From positions 1 to 19,369 of the forward strand of contig CAAGAT010000016.1 in NCBI GenBank assembly GCA_900767875.1: a DNA stretch of 19,369 bases, in the 5' to 3' direction. The notes beneath the pieces were generated by a model. The model saw only the letters and a list, made by a program, of their open reading frames with translations, was not told where the DNA came from and searched no databases. Source of the DNA: an uncultured Sutterella sp. (GTDB lineage Bacteria > Pseudomonadota > Gammaproteobacteria > Burkholderiales > Burkholderiaceae_F). The translations under genes and the position numbers were made by a program. Shown here piece by piece: positions 6,467 through 19,369 of the stretch (the first letter of the stretch is position 1; each line of letters begins with the position of its first letter).

Positions 6467-6518
6467 CGTGGGAGGCTAAGAACCCGGCGGCGGACCCAAG
6501 GCCCGAGCCGGCGAACGA

Positions 6519-10904
<4,386 letters not shown>

Positions 10905-10910
10905 GCTGGT

Positions 10911-15092
<4,182 letters not shown>

Positions 15093-15176
15093 GAAGACTC
15101 CGTTCAAGGCGATGGGAGGAAATGTGCTATGGGGTCAAAGGGATAGAAAAAACGATCACCGTTTTCTAAGGACGCC

Positions 15177-15218
15177 AAAAGCCGCCCGGGCAGCACGAAT
15201 GCGTGCGCCCGTGCGGCT
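15177..15218 (-). terminator. Attenuator-like hairpin upstream of rpoB
   Basis: On the minus strand AGCCGC-A-CGGGC-GCACG pairs with CGTGC-T-GCCCG-G-GCGGCT around a CATT loop. That is about 16 bp with one mismatch and one bulge, followed by only TTTT. The strong stem with a short U-run resembles a partial terminator, as known between rplL and rpoB in E. coli. It lies after the rpoB promoter, so it would act on both transcripts. Confidence 0.6.
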
Positions 15219-15278
15219 GGATGCCGTCACGGTGATGATGTTTTCATTCACTGACTTTGACTTTGAGCTGGGTCAGAT

Positions 15279-15307
15279 ATTATATCAGGCCCACCTCAAA
15301 ATCCCAA
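15279..15307 (-). promoter_or_regulatory. Sigma70-type promoter of rpoB-rpoC
   Basis: On the minus strand TTGGGA (15307-15302) is followed after 17 nt by a perfect TATAAT (15284-15279). The -10 is extended by TG one base upstream (TGATATAAT). Transcription would start near 15272, giving a leader of about 180 nt. The -35 box overlaps the right arm of the hairpin at 15304-15327. Confidence 0.75.
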
Positions 15308-15327
15308 GCCCCTTGAAAGAGGCTTGG
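15304..15327 (-). terminator. Terminator-like hairpin downstream of rplL
   Basis: On the minus strand CCAAGCCTC and GGGGCTTGG form a 9-bp stem (one G-U) with loop TTTCAA, followed by GATTTTG. The U-run is short, so only partial termination is likely. It overlaps the -35 element of the rpoB promoter. Confidence 0.5.
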
Positions 15328-15337
15328 TGCGCAGTCG

Positions 15338-15363
15338 GCAAAGCCGCCTTGCGGCGGCTTTGC
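15338..15363 (-). other. Hairpin with GCAA tetraloop after rplL
   Basis: GCAAAGCCGCC and GGCGGCTTTGC are perfect 11-bp arms. On the minus strand the loop is GCAA, a stable GNRA tetraloop. No U-tract follows, so it is more likely a 3'-end stability or processing structure of the rplJL mRNA than a terminator on its own. It starts 23 nt after the rplL stop. Confidence 0.65.
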
Positions 15364-15386
15364 GATGCGGTCAGCGCGAACTCAAA

Positions 15387-15767
15387 TTACTTGAGTTCGA
15401 CCTTGGCGCCGGCGGCCTCGAGCTTCTTCTTGAGGTCTTCGGCTTCAGCCTTGGCAGCGCCTTCCTTGACAGCCTTGGGAGCGCCTTCGACGAGGTCCTT
15501 GGCTTCCTTCAGGCCGAGGCCGGTGATTTCACGCACAGCCTTGATGACGCCGATCTTGTTGGAACCGACATCAGCGAGGATGACGTCGAATTCGGTCTTT
15601 TCTTCAGCGGCGGGGGCGGCAGCGCCACCGGCAGCCGGAGCAACCGCCACAGCGGCGGCAGCAGCGGAAACACCGAACTTTTCTTCCATCATCTTGATGA
15701 GTTCGCTGATTTCGAGGACGGTCTTGGACGCGATCGCGTCGAGGATTTCTTCATTGGTCAGGGCCAT
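15387..15767 (-). CDS. rplL: 50S ribosomal protein L7/L12
   Basis: L7/L12 forms the flexible multimeric stalk of the 50S subunit that recruits and activates translational GTPases. The 126-residue protein has the N-terminal dimerisation and L10-binding helices (about 1-32), an Ala/Pro-rich hinge (about 33-53) and a C-terminal domain with GLGLKEAKDLVEGAPK, which binds EF-G and EF-Tu. The ATG at 15765-15767 is preceded by GGAG at a good distance. It follows rplJ by 49 nt, as usual, since the two proteins assemble into one stalk complex. Hairpins after the stop probably define a 3' end or allow partial read-through into rpoBC. Confidence 0.99.
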   Translation of the reverse strand: MALTNEEILDAIASKTVLEISELIKMMEEKFGVSAAAAAVAVAPAAGGAAAPAAEEKTEFDVILADVGSNKIGVIKAVREITGLGLKEAKDLVEGAPKAVKEGAAKAEAEDLKKKLEAAGAKVELK

Positions 15768-15816
15768 TTTTGACTCCGTAACGTTGTGTAATGTTTAAGT
15801 TTTGGTTTAAAGCGGA

Positions 15817-16347
15817 TTAGGCAGCAGCCTTCTCCTGGGCATCGCGGTAAGCAGCCACAGTGCGAACGAAGCGCGCGGGCACTTCGTTGAGGGTGCGGAC
15901 GAACTTGGCGATCGGCTCGTTCATGGTGGCCATCAACTTGGCCAGGAGCTCTTCGCGGCTCGGCATGCTGGCGAGCTGTTCGACGCCGGCCACGTCCATG
16001 ACGTAGTTGGCCATCGCGCCGCCCTTGATCACGAGCTTGTCGTTCGTCTTGGCGAACGTAGCAAGAACCTTGGCAGCAGCGACCGGGTCGGCGGACAAAC
16101 CGTAGATGAGCGGACCGACAAACTGGTCGGAGAGCCCTTCAAACGGCGTGCCGGCAACGGCGCGGCGAACCAACGTGTTCTTCACCACACGCAACTGCAC
16201 ACCCTGCTTGCGCGCATCGGCACGCAGCTTGGTGATTGCTTCAACGGTCAGCCCACGGTATTCGGCGATGACGATCACGGAAGACTGAGCAACGAGTTCG
16301 CTCATCTCCGCAATGACGGTCGCCTTGTCTTGACGATTAAGACCCAT
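15817..16347 (-). CDS. rplJ: 50S ribosomal protein L10
   Basis: L10 anchors the L7/L12 dimers to 23S rRNA at the stalk base. The start chosen is ATG 16345-16347 (MGLNRQDKATVIAEMSELV, 176 residues), with GGAG about 8 nt upstream; the 19 extra codons of the open frame have no family match. The N-terminal rRNA-binding domain (AEYRGLTV and LRVVKNTLVRRA, about residues 28-65) and a C-terminal helix that carries L7/L12 dimers are present. In E. coli L10 with L7/L12 represses its own translation by binding the leader. The 344-nt structured leader here fits such control. The gene precedes rplL. Confidence 0.98.
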   Translation of the reverse strand: MGLNRQDKATVIAEMSELVAQSSVIVIAEYRGLTVEAITKLRADARKQGVQLRVVKNTLVRRAVAGTPFEGLSDQFVGPLIYGLSADPVAAAKVLATFAKTNDKLVIKGGAMANYVMDVAGVEQLASMPSREELLAKLMATMNEPIAKFVRTLNEVPARFVRTVAAYRDAQEKAAA

Positions 16348-16691
16348 GGTCTGGCTCCACTCAGAGGCGCGCATCGATTGCTCGAATACGCGCCGGTTCT
16401 TCAACTACCGGTTGAAAACCCTTCTGAGAGCAGTACGTGCAGTGCAATGAAACTTACACAACATACATCTCTCTTTGAGGTTTCACCGTCTGCGCCGGAC
16501 ATCTTGACTCGAAGCGCTCAACTTCTCTCAAGACAATTAAAGCGTCGGGACTTGCCCTGTTCCTCCGGCGGTCTTTGACAGCGGCCTGCCGTTGAGGCAG
16601 GCCACCCAAAGCCCTTGAGGCCTCACGACCTCGGTGAAGCCGCAAAGGCAAACCTTTGCGGCTTCAGGTGTTTTTTTTATTGCGCGTCCGA
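16348..16691 (-). promoter_or_regulatory. rplJ leader region (likely L10 autoregulatory leader)
   Basis: This 344-nt gap between rplA and rplJ has no credible gene. On the minus strand it contains, in order, a 13-bp hairpin (16635-16666), an 8-bp hairpin GGCCTGCC-N5-GGCAGGCC (16583-16603), and two overlapping stems near rplJ. These last are TTCAAC-N5-GTTGAA (16400-16416) and CCGGT-N9-ACCGG (16393-16411). Bacterial rplJ leaders commonly bind L10(L7/L12)4 to repress translation, and position and structure support that here. I found no clear promoter inside it, so read-through from rplKA is likely. Confidence 0.5.
16635..16678 (+). terminator. Hairpin with T-run facing the plus strand, next to rplA
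   Basis: TGAAGCCGCAAAG (16635-16647) and CTTTGCGGCTTCA (16654-16666) are perfect 13-bp arms with loop GCAAAC. On the plus strand eight Ts follow after four bases. On the minus strand, the direction of the operon, no U-run follows. As a terminator it would act on antisense transcription entering rplA, but the gap before the Ts makes this uncertain. It could equally be a 3'-end or leader hairpin of the rplKA-rplJL mRNA. Confidence 0.45.
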
Positions 16692-17381
16692 TTAGAGCGT
16701 GGACAGGTCGACGCGGGCGCCGATACCCATCGTGGAGCTCACGGAGAGCTTGCGCATGTAGATACCCTTCACGCTGGCGGGCTTGAGCTTGTTGATCTGG
16801 TCAACGAGAGCCTTGATGTTGGTCGCCAAACGGTCGGCGTCGAAGGACACACGGCCGACGGGGGCGTGAATGATACCGGCCTTGTCAACGCGGAACTGCA
16901 CCTGACCGGCCTTGGCGTTCTTGACGGCTTCGGCAACGTGCGGGGTGACCGTGCCGACCTTGGGGTTCGGCATCAGGCCGCGCGGGCCGAGGATCTGACC
17001 GAGCTGGCCGACCACACGCATGGCGTCCGGCGAGGCGATCACGACGTCAAAGTCCATCTTACCGGCCTTGACTTCGGCAGCCAGGTCATCGAAACCGACG
17101 ATGTCGGCACCGGCGGCCTTGGCGGCTTCGGCGTTGGCACCCTGCGTGAACACGGCCACGCGAACGGTCTTGCCCGTGCCTTCCGGCATCACGACCGCGC
17201 CACGGATGGCCTGGTCGGACTTACGCGGGTCAATGCCGAGCTGGATGGCCACGTCGACGGATTCGTCGAACTTGGCGTTGCCACAGGCCTTGACGGCCTC
17301 CAGAGCATCCTTCAGAGCGAAGGGCTTGGACAGGTCGTACTTGCCGAGGAATTCCTTGCGGCGCTTGGAAATCTTAGCCAT
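16692..17381 (-). CDS. rplA: 50S ribosomal protein L1
   Basis: L1 forms the mobile L1 stalk that assists release of E-site tRNA, and in E. coli it represses its own operon. The start at 17379-17381 gives MAKISKRRKEFLGKYD and 229 residues; the upstream extension of the open frame overlaps rplK and is not used. The conserved GPRGLMPNPKVGTVT motif and the two-domain arrangement are visible. GGAGG inside the rplK 3' end is the ribosome binding site, and just one base separates the rplK stop from the rplA start, so the two are very likely translationally coupled. Confidence 0.99.
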   Translation of the reverse strand: MAKISKRRKEFLGKYDLSKPFALKDALEAVKACGNAKFDESVDVAIQLGIDPRKSDQAIRGAVVMPEGTGKTVRVAVFTQGANAEAAKAAGADIVGFDDLAAEVKAGKMDFDVVIASPDAMRVVGQLGQILGPRGLMPNPKVGTVTPHVAEAVKNAKAGQVQFRVDKAGIIHAPVGRVSFDADRLATNIKALVDQINKLKPASVKGIYMRKLSVSSTMGIGARVDLSTL

Positions 17382-17382
17382 G

Positions 17383-17814
17383 TTACAGCCCCTCCACCGT
17401 GATGCCCATGGAACGGGCGGAACCAGCGATCGTGCGGACCGCGGCGTCAAGATCGGCAGCCGTCAGATCGGGCTCCTTCATCTTGGCGATTTCTTCGGCC
17501 TGGGCACGGGTGATCTTGCCGACCTTATCCGTGTGCGGGCGGGAAGAACCCTTCTGGATCTTCGCGGCCTTCTTGATCAGGATCGTGGCGGGCGGGGTCT
17601 TCATCACGAACGTGAAGGACTTGTCCGCGTAGGCGGTGATCACGCACGGAATCGGCAGACCGGGTTCCATACCCTGCGTCTTGGCGTTGAACGCCTTGCA
17701 GAATTCCATGATGTTCAGACCGCGCTGGCCGAGGGCCGGACCGATGGGGGGCGAGGGATTGGCTTTACCCGCAGGAACCTGCAGCTTGATAAAGCCGACG
17801 ATTTTCTTTGCCAT
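17383..17814 (-). CDS. rplK: 50S ribosomal protein L11
   Basis: L11 binds the GTPase-associated centre of 23S rRNA and is needed for RelA activation. The ATG at 17812-17814 gives MAKKIVGFIKLQVPAGKANPSPPIGP in segments typical of L11, with 143 residues. The proline-rich N-terminal domain (PSPPIGPALGQRGLNI, about 22-37) and the rRNA-binding C-terminal domain (about 75-143) are present. GGGAG lies about 10 nt upstream of the start. It is the first gene of the rplK-rplA-rplJ-rplL run and has its own promoter at 17893-17921. Confidence 0.99.
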   Translation of the reverse strand: MAKKIVGFIKLQVPAGKANPSPPIGPALGQRGLNIMEFCKAFNAKTQGMEPGLPIPCVITAYADKSFTFVMKTPPATILIKKAAKIQKGSSRPHTDKVGKITRAQAEEIAKMKEPDLTAADLDAAVRTIAGSARSMGITVEGL

Positions 17815-17881
17815 TTGATAAATACTCCCTGGGTTCAAACGCCGCGCCGATGTGGACGGGCTCCCCAGTTAAAGTGGGAAT

Positions 17882-17946
17882 CGAAGGGCGGGATTATGCC
17901 AAAGAAATTTGGAAAATGCAAATTTCTTTGAAATCAACGCCCTTCG
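17882..17946. repeat. Nested inverted repeat enclosing the rplK promoter
   Basis: Outer arms CGAAGGGCG (17882-17890) and CGCCCTTCG (17938-17946) are perfect 9-bp complements. Inner arms CAAAGAAATTT (17900-17910) and AAATTTCTTTG (17920-17930) are perfect 11-bp complements. The two share nearly one centre, with internal gaps of 9 and 7 nt. The putative rplK -10 box lies in one of those gaps. It could be an operator, a cruciform, or an RNA hairpin at the 3' end of the nusG transcript. Confidence 0.8.
17893..17921 (-). promoter_or_regulatory. Promoter of the rplKA(JL) operon
   Basis: On the minus strand CATAAT (17898-17893) is a five-of-six -10 box extended by TG one base upstream (TGGCATAAT). 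The -35 is poor: TTGCAT at 17921-17916 with a 17-nt spacer. An extended -10 can compensate. Transcription would begin near 17886, leaving about 70 nt before rplK. The element sits inside a nested inverted repeat. Confidence 0.6.
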
Positions 17947-17956
17947 CAGAAAAAAA

Positions 17957-18517
17957 TTAGATTTTTTCGACTTCGTTGAAGGCGAGCTCGACGCTCGTTT
18001 CGCGGCCGAAGATCGACACGAAGCAGCGCAGGCGGCTCTTGTCGTAAAGGATCTCTTCGACGCGACCGTTGAAGTCCTGGAACGGGCCTTCCTTGATGCG
18101 CACCATTTCGCCGGGCTCGAACATGACCTTCGGACGGGCCTTTTCCGTGCCCGTGGACATGCGATCCTTGATGGAGGCGATTTCCGAGGGCGACAGGGGC
18201 ACCGGGTGGTTGTTGCCGAGGAACTCGATCACGCGCGGCGTCGAGTTGATGAGGTGCCAGGTCTCTTCGTTCATCACCATTTCGACGAACACGTAGCCCG
18301 GGTACATGCGGCGTTCGGTTGCGAACTTGCGGCCGTTGCGGTTTTCCTCAACCTTTTCAACGGGCAGCAGCACTTCGCCGAAGAACTCCTTGAGTTCGGA
18401 GCGGCCGATGCGTTCGATGATGGCCTTCTGCACGCTCTTTTCCATCGAGGAATAAACGTGGACCGTGTACCAGCGCATGCTCGCTGCGCCCGTTTCCTGT
18501 GCGGTTTCGGCAGTCAT
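17957..18517 (-). CDS. nusG: Transcription termination/antitermination factor NusG
   Basis: NusG binds the RNA polymerase clamp, suppresses pausing, assists Rho and couples transcription with translation through S10. The 186-residue product starts at ATG 18515-18517 (MTAETAQETGAASMRWYTV), with CGGAG nine bases upstream; the longer open frame has no such signal. The NGN domain covers about residues 14-115 (WYTVHVYSSMEKSV to MYPGYVFVEMVMNEE), and the KOW domain about 130-186 (FEPGEMVRIKEGPFQDFNGRV in parts). It follows secE by 90 nt, the near-universal bacterial pairing. Confidence 0.99.
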   Translation of the reverse strand: MTAETAQETGAASMRWYTVHVYSSMEKSVQKAIIERIGRSELKEFFGEVLLPVEKVEENRNGRKFATERRMYPGYVFVEMVMNEETWHLINSTPRVIEFLGNNHPVPLSPSEIASIKDRMSTGTEKARPKVMFEPGEMVRIKEGPFQDFNGRVEEILYDKSRLRCFVSIFGRETSVELAFNEVEKI

Positions 18518-18540
18518 TTCAATCTCCGTGCAAACGGTTG

Positions 18541-18573
18541 CGCGCACTGCGGTGCCGTCGGGCTGCCGGTGCG
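18541..18573 (-). other. Hairpin between secE and nusG
   Basis: GCGCAC (18541-18546) and GTGCGC (18568-18573) pair, with an inner CGG/CCG extension, giving a GC-rich hairpin in the 90-nt gap. No U-run follows. It may only shape the secE-nusG mRNA. Confidence 0.35.
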
Positions 18574-18607
18574 CGCTCGTGTTTGCTTAAAAAGCGGTTC
18601 GTTCGGA

Positions 18608-19003
18608 TCAGAAGCTCAGCTTGAGCAGGCCGTCGTAAAGACCCCACTCGATGAGCTTGTCGACAAAGAACAGGTAGATGGCCACCGCCACCACGAAGGC
18701 CATCACGATGCCCGTGGTGTTGACCGTTTCCTTGCGGGTCGGCCAAACGACACGGCGCAATTCTTCCCAGGACTCGCGGCAGAAGGCGATGAAGCGCTTG
18801 CCAGTGCTCGAGAAGGCCGCCACGACGACGGCAACGACCAGACCGCCGATGAGTGCACCGATGCGCACCCCCGTGCTCTGGTCCGTCAGAAAGGTAAAAG
18901 CCAGAAGGCCGGCGACGGCGATCAGGACGGCAAGCGTCATCACGAGCACGTCGGCCGTCTTGCTGCCCGTAGCCTGCTGGGGCTGTGCATTCTGAGTAGC
19001 CAT
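18608..19003 (-). CDS. secE: Protein translocase subunit SecE
   Basis: SecE is the clamp-like membrane subunit of the SecYEG translocon. The 131-residue protein has three predicted membrane segments (about 17-39, 46-64 and 97-114), the proteobacterial form. Between the second and third lies the conserved cytoplasmic stretch ESWEELRRVVWPTRKET, the family hallmark. The ATG at 19001-19003 begins MATQNAQPQQ, and the ribosome binding site is weak (GGAT about 12 nt upstream). The gene sits between tRNA-Trp and nusG, the classical arrangement. Confidence 0.98.
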   Translation of the reverse strand: MATQNAQPQQATGSKTADVLVMTLAVLIAVAGLLAFTFLTDQSTGVRIGALIGGLVVAVVVAAFSSTGKRFIAFCRESWEELRRVVWPTRKETVNTTGIVMAFVVAVAIYLFFVDKLIEWGLYDGLLKLSF

Positions 19004-19077
19004 TTCTTTGACATCCGTTGCGCGAATCGCCCTGCGCCAGCGGCTCGGGTTCGCGCGTACATTTTTCGCAGTTTTAA

Positions 19078-19124
19078 CAGACAGAAAGCCGCGGTCATTG
19101 ATCGCGGCTTCCTGCTTCTGTCTG
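19078..19124 (-). other. Long hairpin in the tRNA-Trp trailer
   Basis: Outer arms CAGACAGAA (19078-19086) and TTCTGTCTG (19116-19124) and inner arms AGCCGCG and CGCGGCT (19087-19093, 19103-19109) form one stem of about 16 bp with a 6-nt bulge. It begins one nucleotide after the tRNA 3' CCA on the minus strand. No clear U-run follows (GTTAAAACTG). It is probably a tRNA-processing or partial termination structure before secE. Confidence 0.55.
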
Positions 19125-19125
19125 G

Positions 19126-19201
19126 TGGCAGGGGCAGAAGGAATCGAACCCTCAACCTACGGTTTTGGAGACCGTCGCTCTGCCAATTGAGCTATACCCC
19201 T
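19126..19201 (-). tRNA. trpT: tRNA-Trp (anticodon CCA)
   Basis: The minus strand folds as a full cloverleaf of 76 nt. The acceptor AGGGGTA pairs with TGCCCCT, the D stem GCTC with GAGC, and the anticodon stem ACGGT with ACCGT around loop CTCCAAA (anticodon CCA). The T arm is GAGGG-TTCGATT-CCTTC. The discriminator G and a genome-encoded CCA end are present. It lies between tuf and secE, the usual place of trpT in betaproteobacteria and enterics. Confidence 0.98.
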
Positions 19202-19246
19202 GTCCTGAAGGTTCGCCCACAGGACGAACCCGTCAGAATTTCGAGA
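19202..19246 (-). other. tuf-tRNA-Trp spacer with overlapping hairpins
   Basis: On the minus strand GGTTCG-N9-CGAACC and GTCCTG-N12-CAGGAC overlap and exclude each other. No strong U-run is seen, so co-transcription of tuf with tRNA-Trp and later processing is likely. Confidence 0.4.
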
Positions 19247-19369
19247 TTACTCGATGATCTTGGCAACGACGCCGGCGCCGACGGTGTGGCCGCCTTCGCG
19301 GATGGCGAAGCGCAGACCTTCCTGCATGGCGATCGGGCAGATCAGCTGCACGGTCATCGAGATGTTGTC
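19247..19369 (-). CDS. tuf: Elongation factor Tu, 3' part (cut by window edge)
   Basis: The last 40 codons of a second EF-Tu gene are visible, ending in GRTVGAGVVAKIIE-like sequence (here GGHTVGAGVVAKIIE) and stop TAA at 19247-19249. The PIAMQEGLRFAIREGG motif of EF-Tu domain 3 is intact. Its position ahead of tRNA-Trp, secE and nusG is that of tufB. Together with the tuf start at 1-119 it shows two same-direction tuf copies flanking the cluster. Confidence 0.97.
   Translation of the reverse strand, partial: DNISMTVQLICPIAMQEGLRFAIREGGHTVGAGVVAKIIE

Larger units (their letters stand above)
6061..6518. other. Convergent intergenic region between amidohydrolase and rpoC
   Basis: This 458-nt stretch separates two genes that point at each other. 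It holds a plus-strand terminator (6085-6115) and the rpoC terminator (6419-6466). Between them are an inverted repeat TCCCTTG-N5-CAAGGGA (6146-6164) and a perfect 10-bp palindrome (6363-6390). No open frame in it has a convincing start and ribosome binding site, and I see no tRNA or known ncRNA. Confidence 0.6.
15093..15386 (-). promoter_or_regulatory. rplL-rpoB intergenic control region
   Basis: This 294-nt spacer holds no gene. In minus-strand order it contains an 11-bp hairpin with a GCAA tetraloop after rplL (15338-15363) and a second hairpin followed by GATTTT (15304-15327). Next come the rpoB promoter (15279-15307), and a 16-bp attenuator-like hairpin (15177-15218). A weak AAAACG-GTGAT-CGTTTT stem lies at 15149-15165. 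In E. coli the same spacer houses a partial terminator and an RNase III site; here a strong-looking separate promoter is added. Confidence 0.65.

Noticed and set aside
17382..17450. N-terminal extension of L1
   Set aside because: It would overlap the rplK 3' end; the ATG at 17379-17381 has GGAGG at good spacing and the canonical MAKISKR start.

Overview
This window is the ribosomal/RNA-polymerase 'str' supercluster of a GC-rich proteobacterium, almost all of it on the minus strand. In transcription order it reads: 3' end of one tuf copy, tRNA-Trp, secE, nusG, rplK, rplA, rplJ, rplL, rpoB, rpoC, then rpsL, rpsG, fusA and the 5' end of a second tuf copy. This order, together with the RpoB and RpoC sequences, points to Betaproteobacteria (Burkholderiales). 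A gut Sutterellaceae-like member is plausible, but that is inference without a search.

Region by region: 1-3367 holds the str operon (tuf partial, fusA, rpsG, rpsL), read leftward from a TTGACA-17-CAAAAT promoter at 3521-3549. At 3693-6060 there are two plus-strand genes: a short, very divergent S-adenosylhomocysteine-hydrolase-like NAD(P)-binding protein and a metal-dependent MTA/SAH-deaminase-type amidohydrolase, closed by an intrinsic terminator. 6061-6518 is a convergent intergenic stretch with two opposed terminators and an unexplained perfect palindrome. 6519-15092 is rpoC and rpoB. 15093-15386 is a structured leader with a promoter and several hairpins. 15387-17814 is rplL, rplJ, rplA and rplK. 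17957-19003 is nusG and secE. 19126-19201 is tRNA-Trp, and the window ends in the tail of tuf.

Most genes serve one purpose, making and steering the transcription and translation machinery: core polymerase subunits, NusG, ribosomal proteins S7, S12, L1, L7/L12, L10 and L11, EF-G and EF-Tu, plus the SecE translocon subunit. The unusual cargo is the plus-strand pair. Both members resemble enzymes acting on adenosyl by-products of methylation (SAH or MTA). However, the hydrolase-like protein lacks the SAH-hydrolase catalytic residues when aligned by eye, and the end of its second Rossmann strand looks suited to NADP. The pair is the best candidate for something undescribed here.

The second area of interest is regulatory DNA. 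There is a nested inverted repeat enclosing the rplK promoter, a terminator-like hairpin fused to the rpoB promoter, a hairpin between that promoter and rpoB, and alternative hairpins ahead of rplJ.
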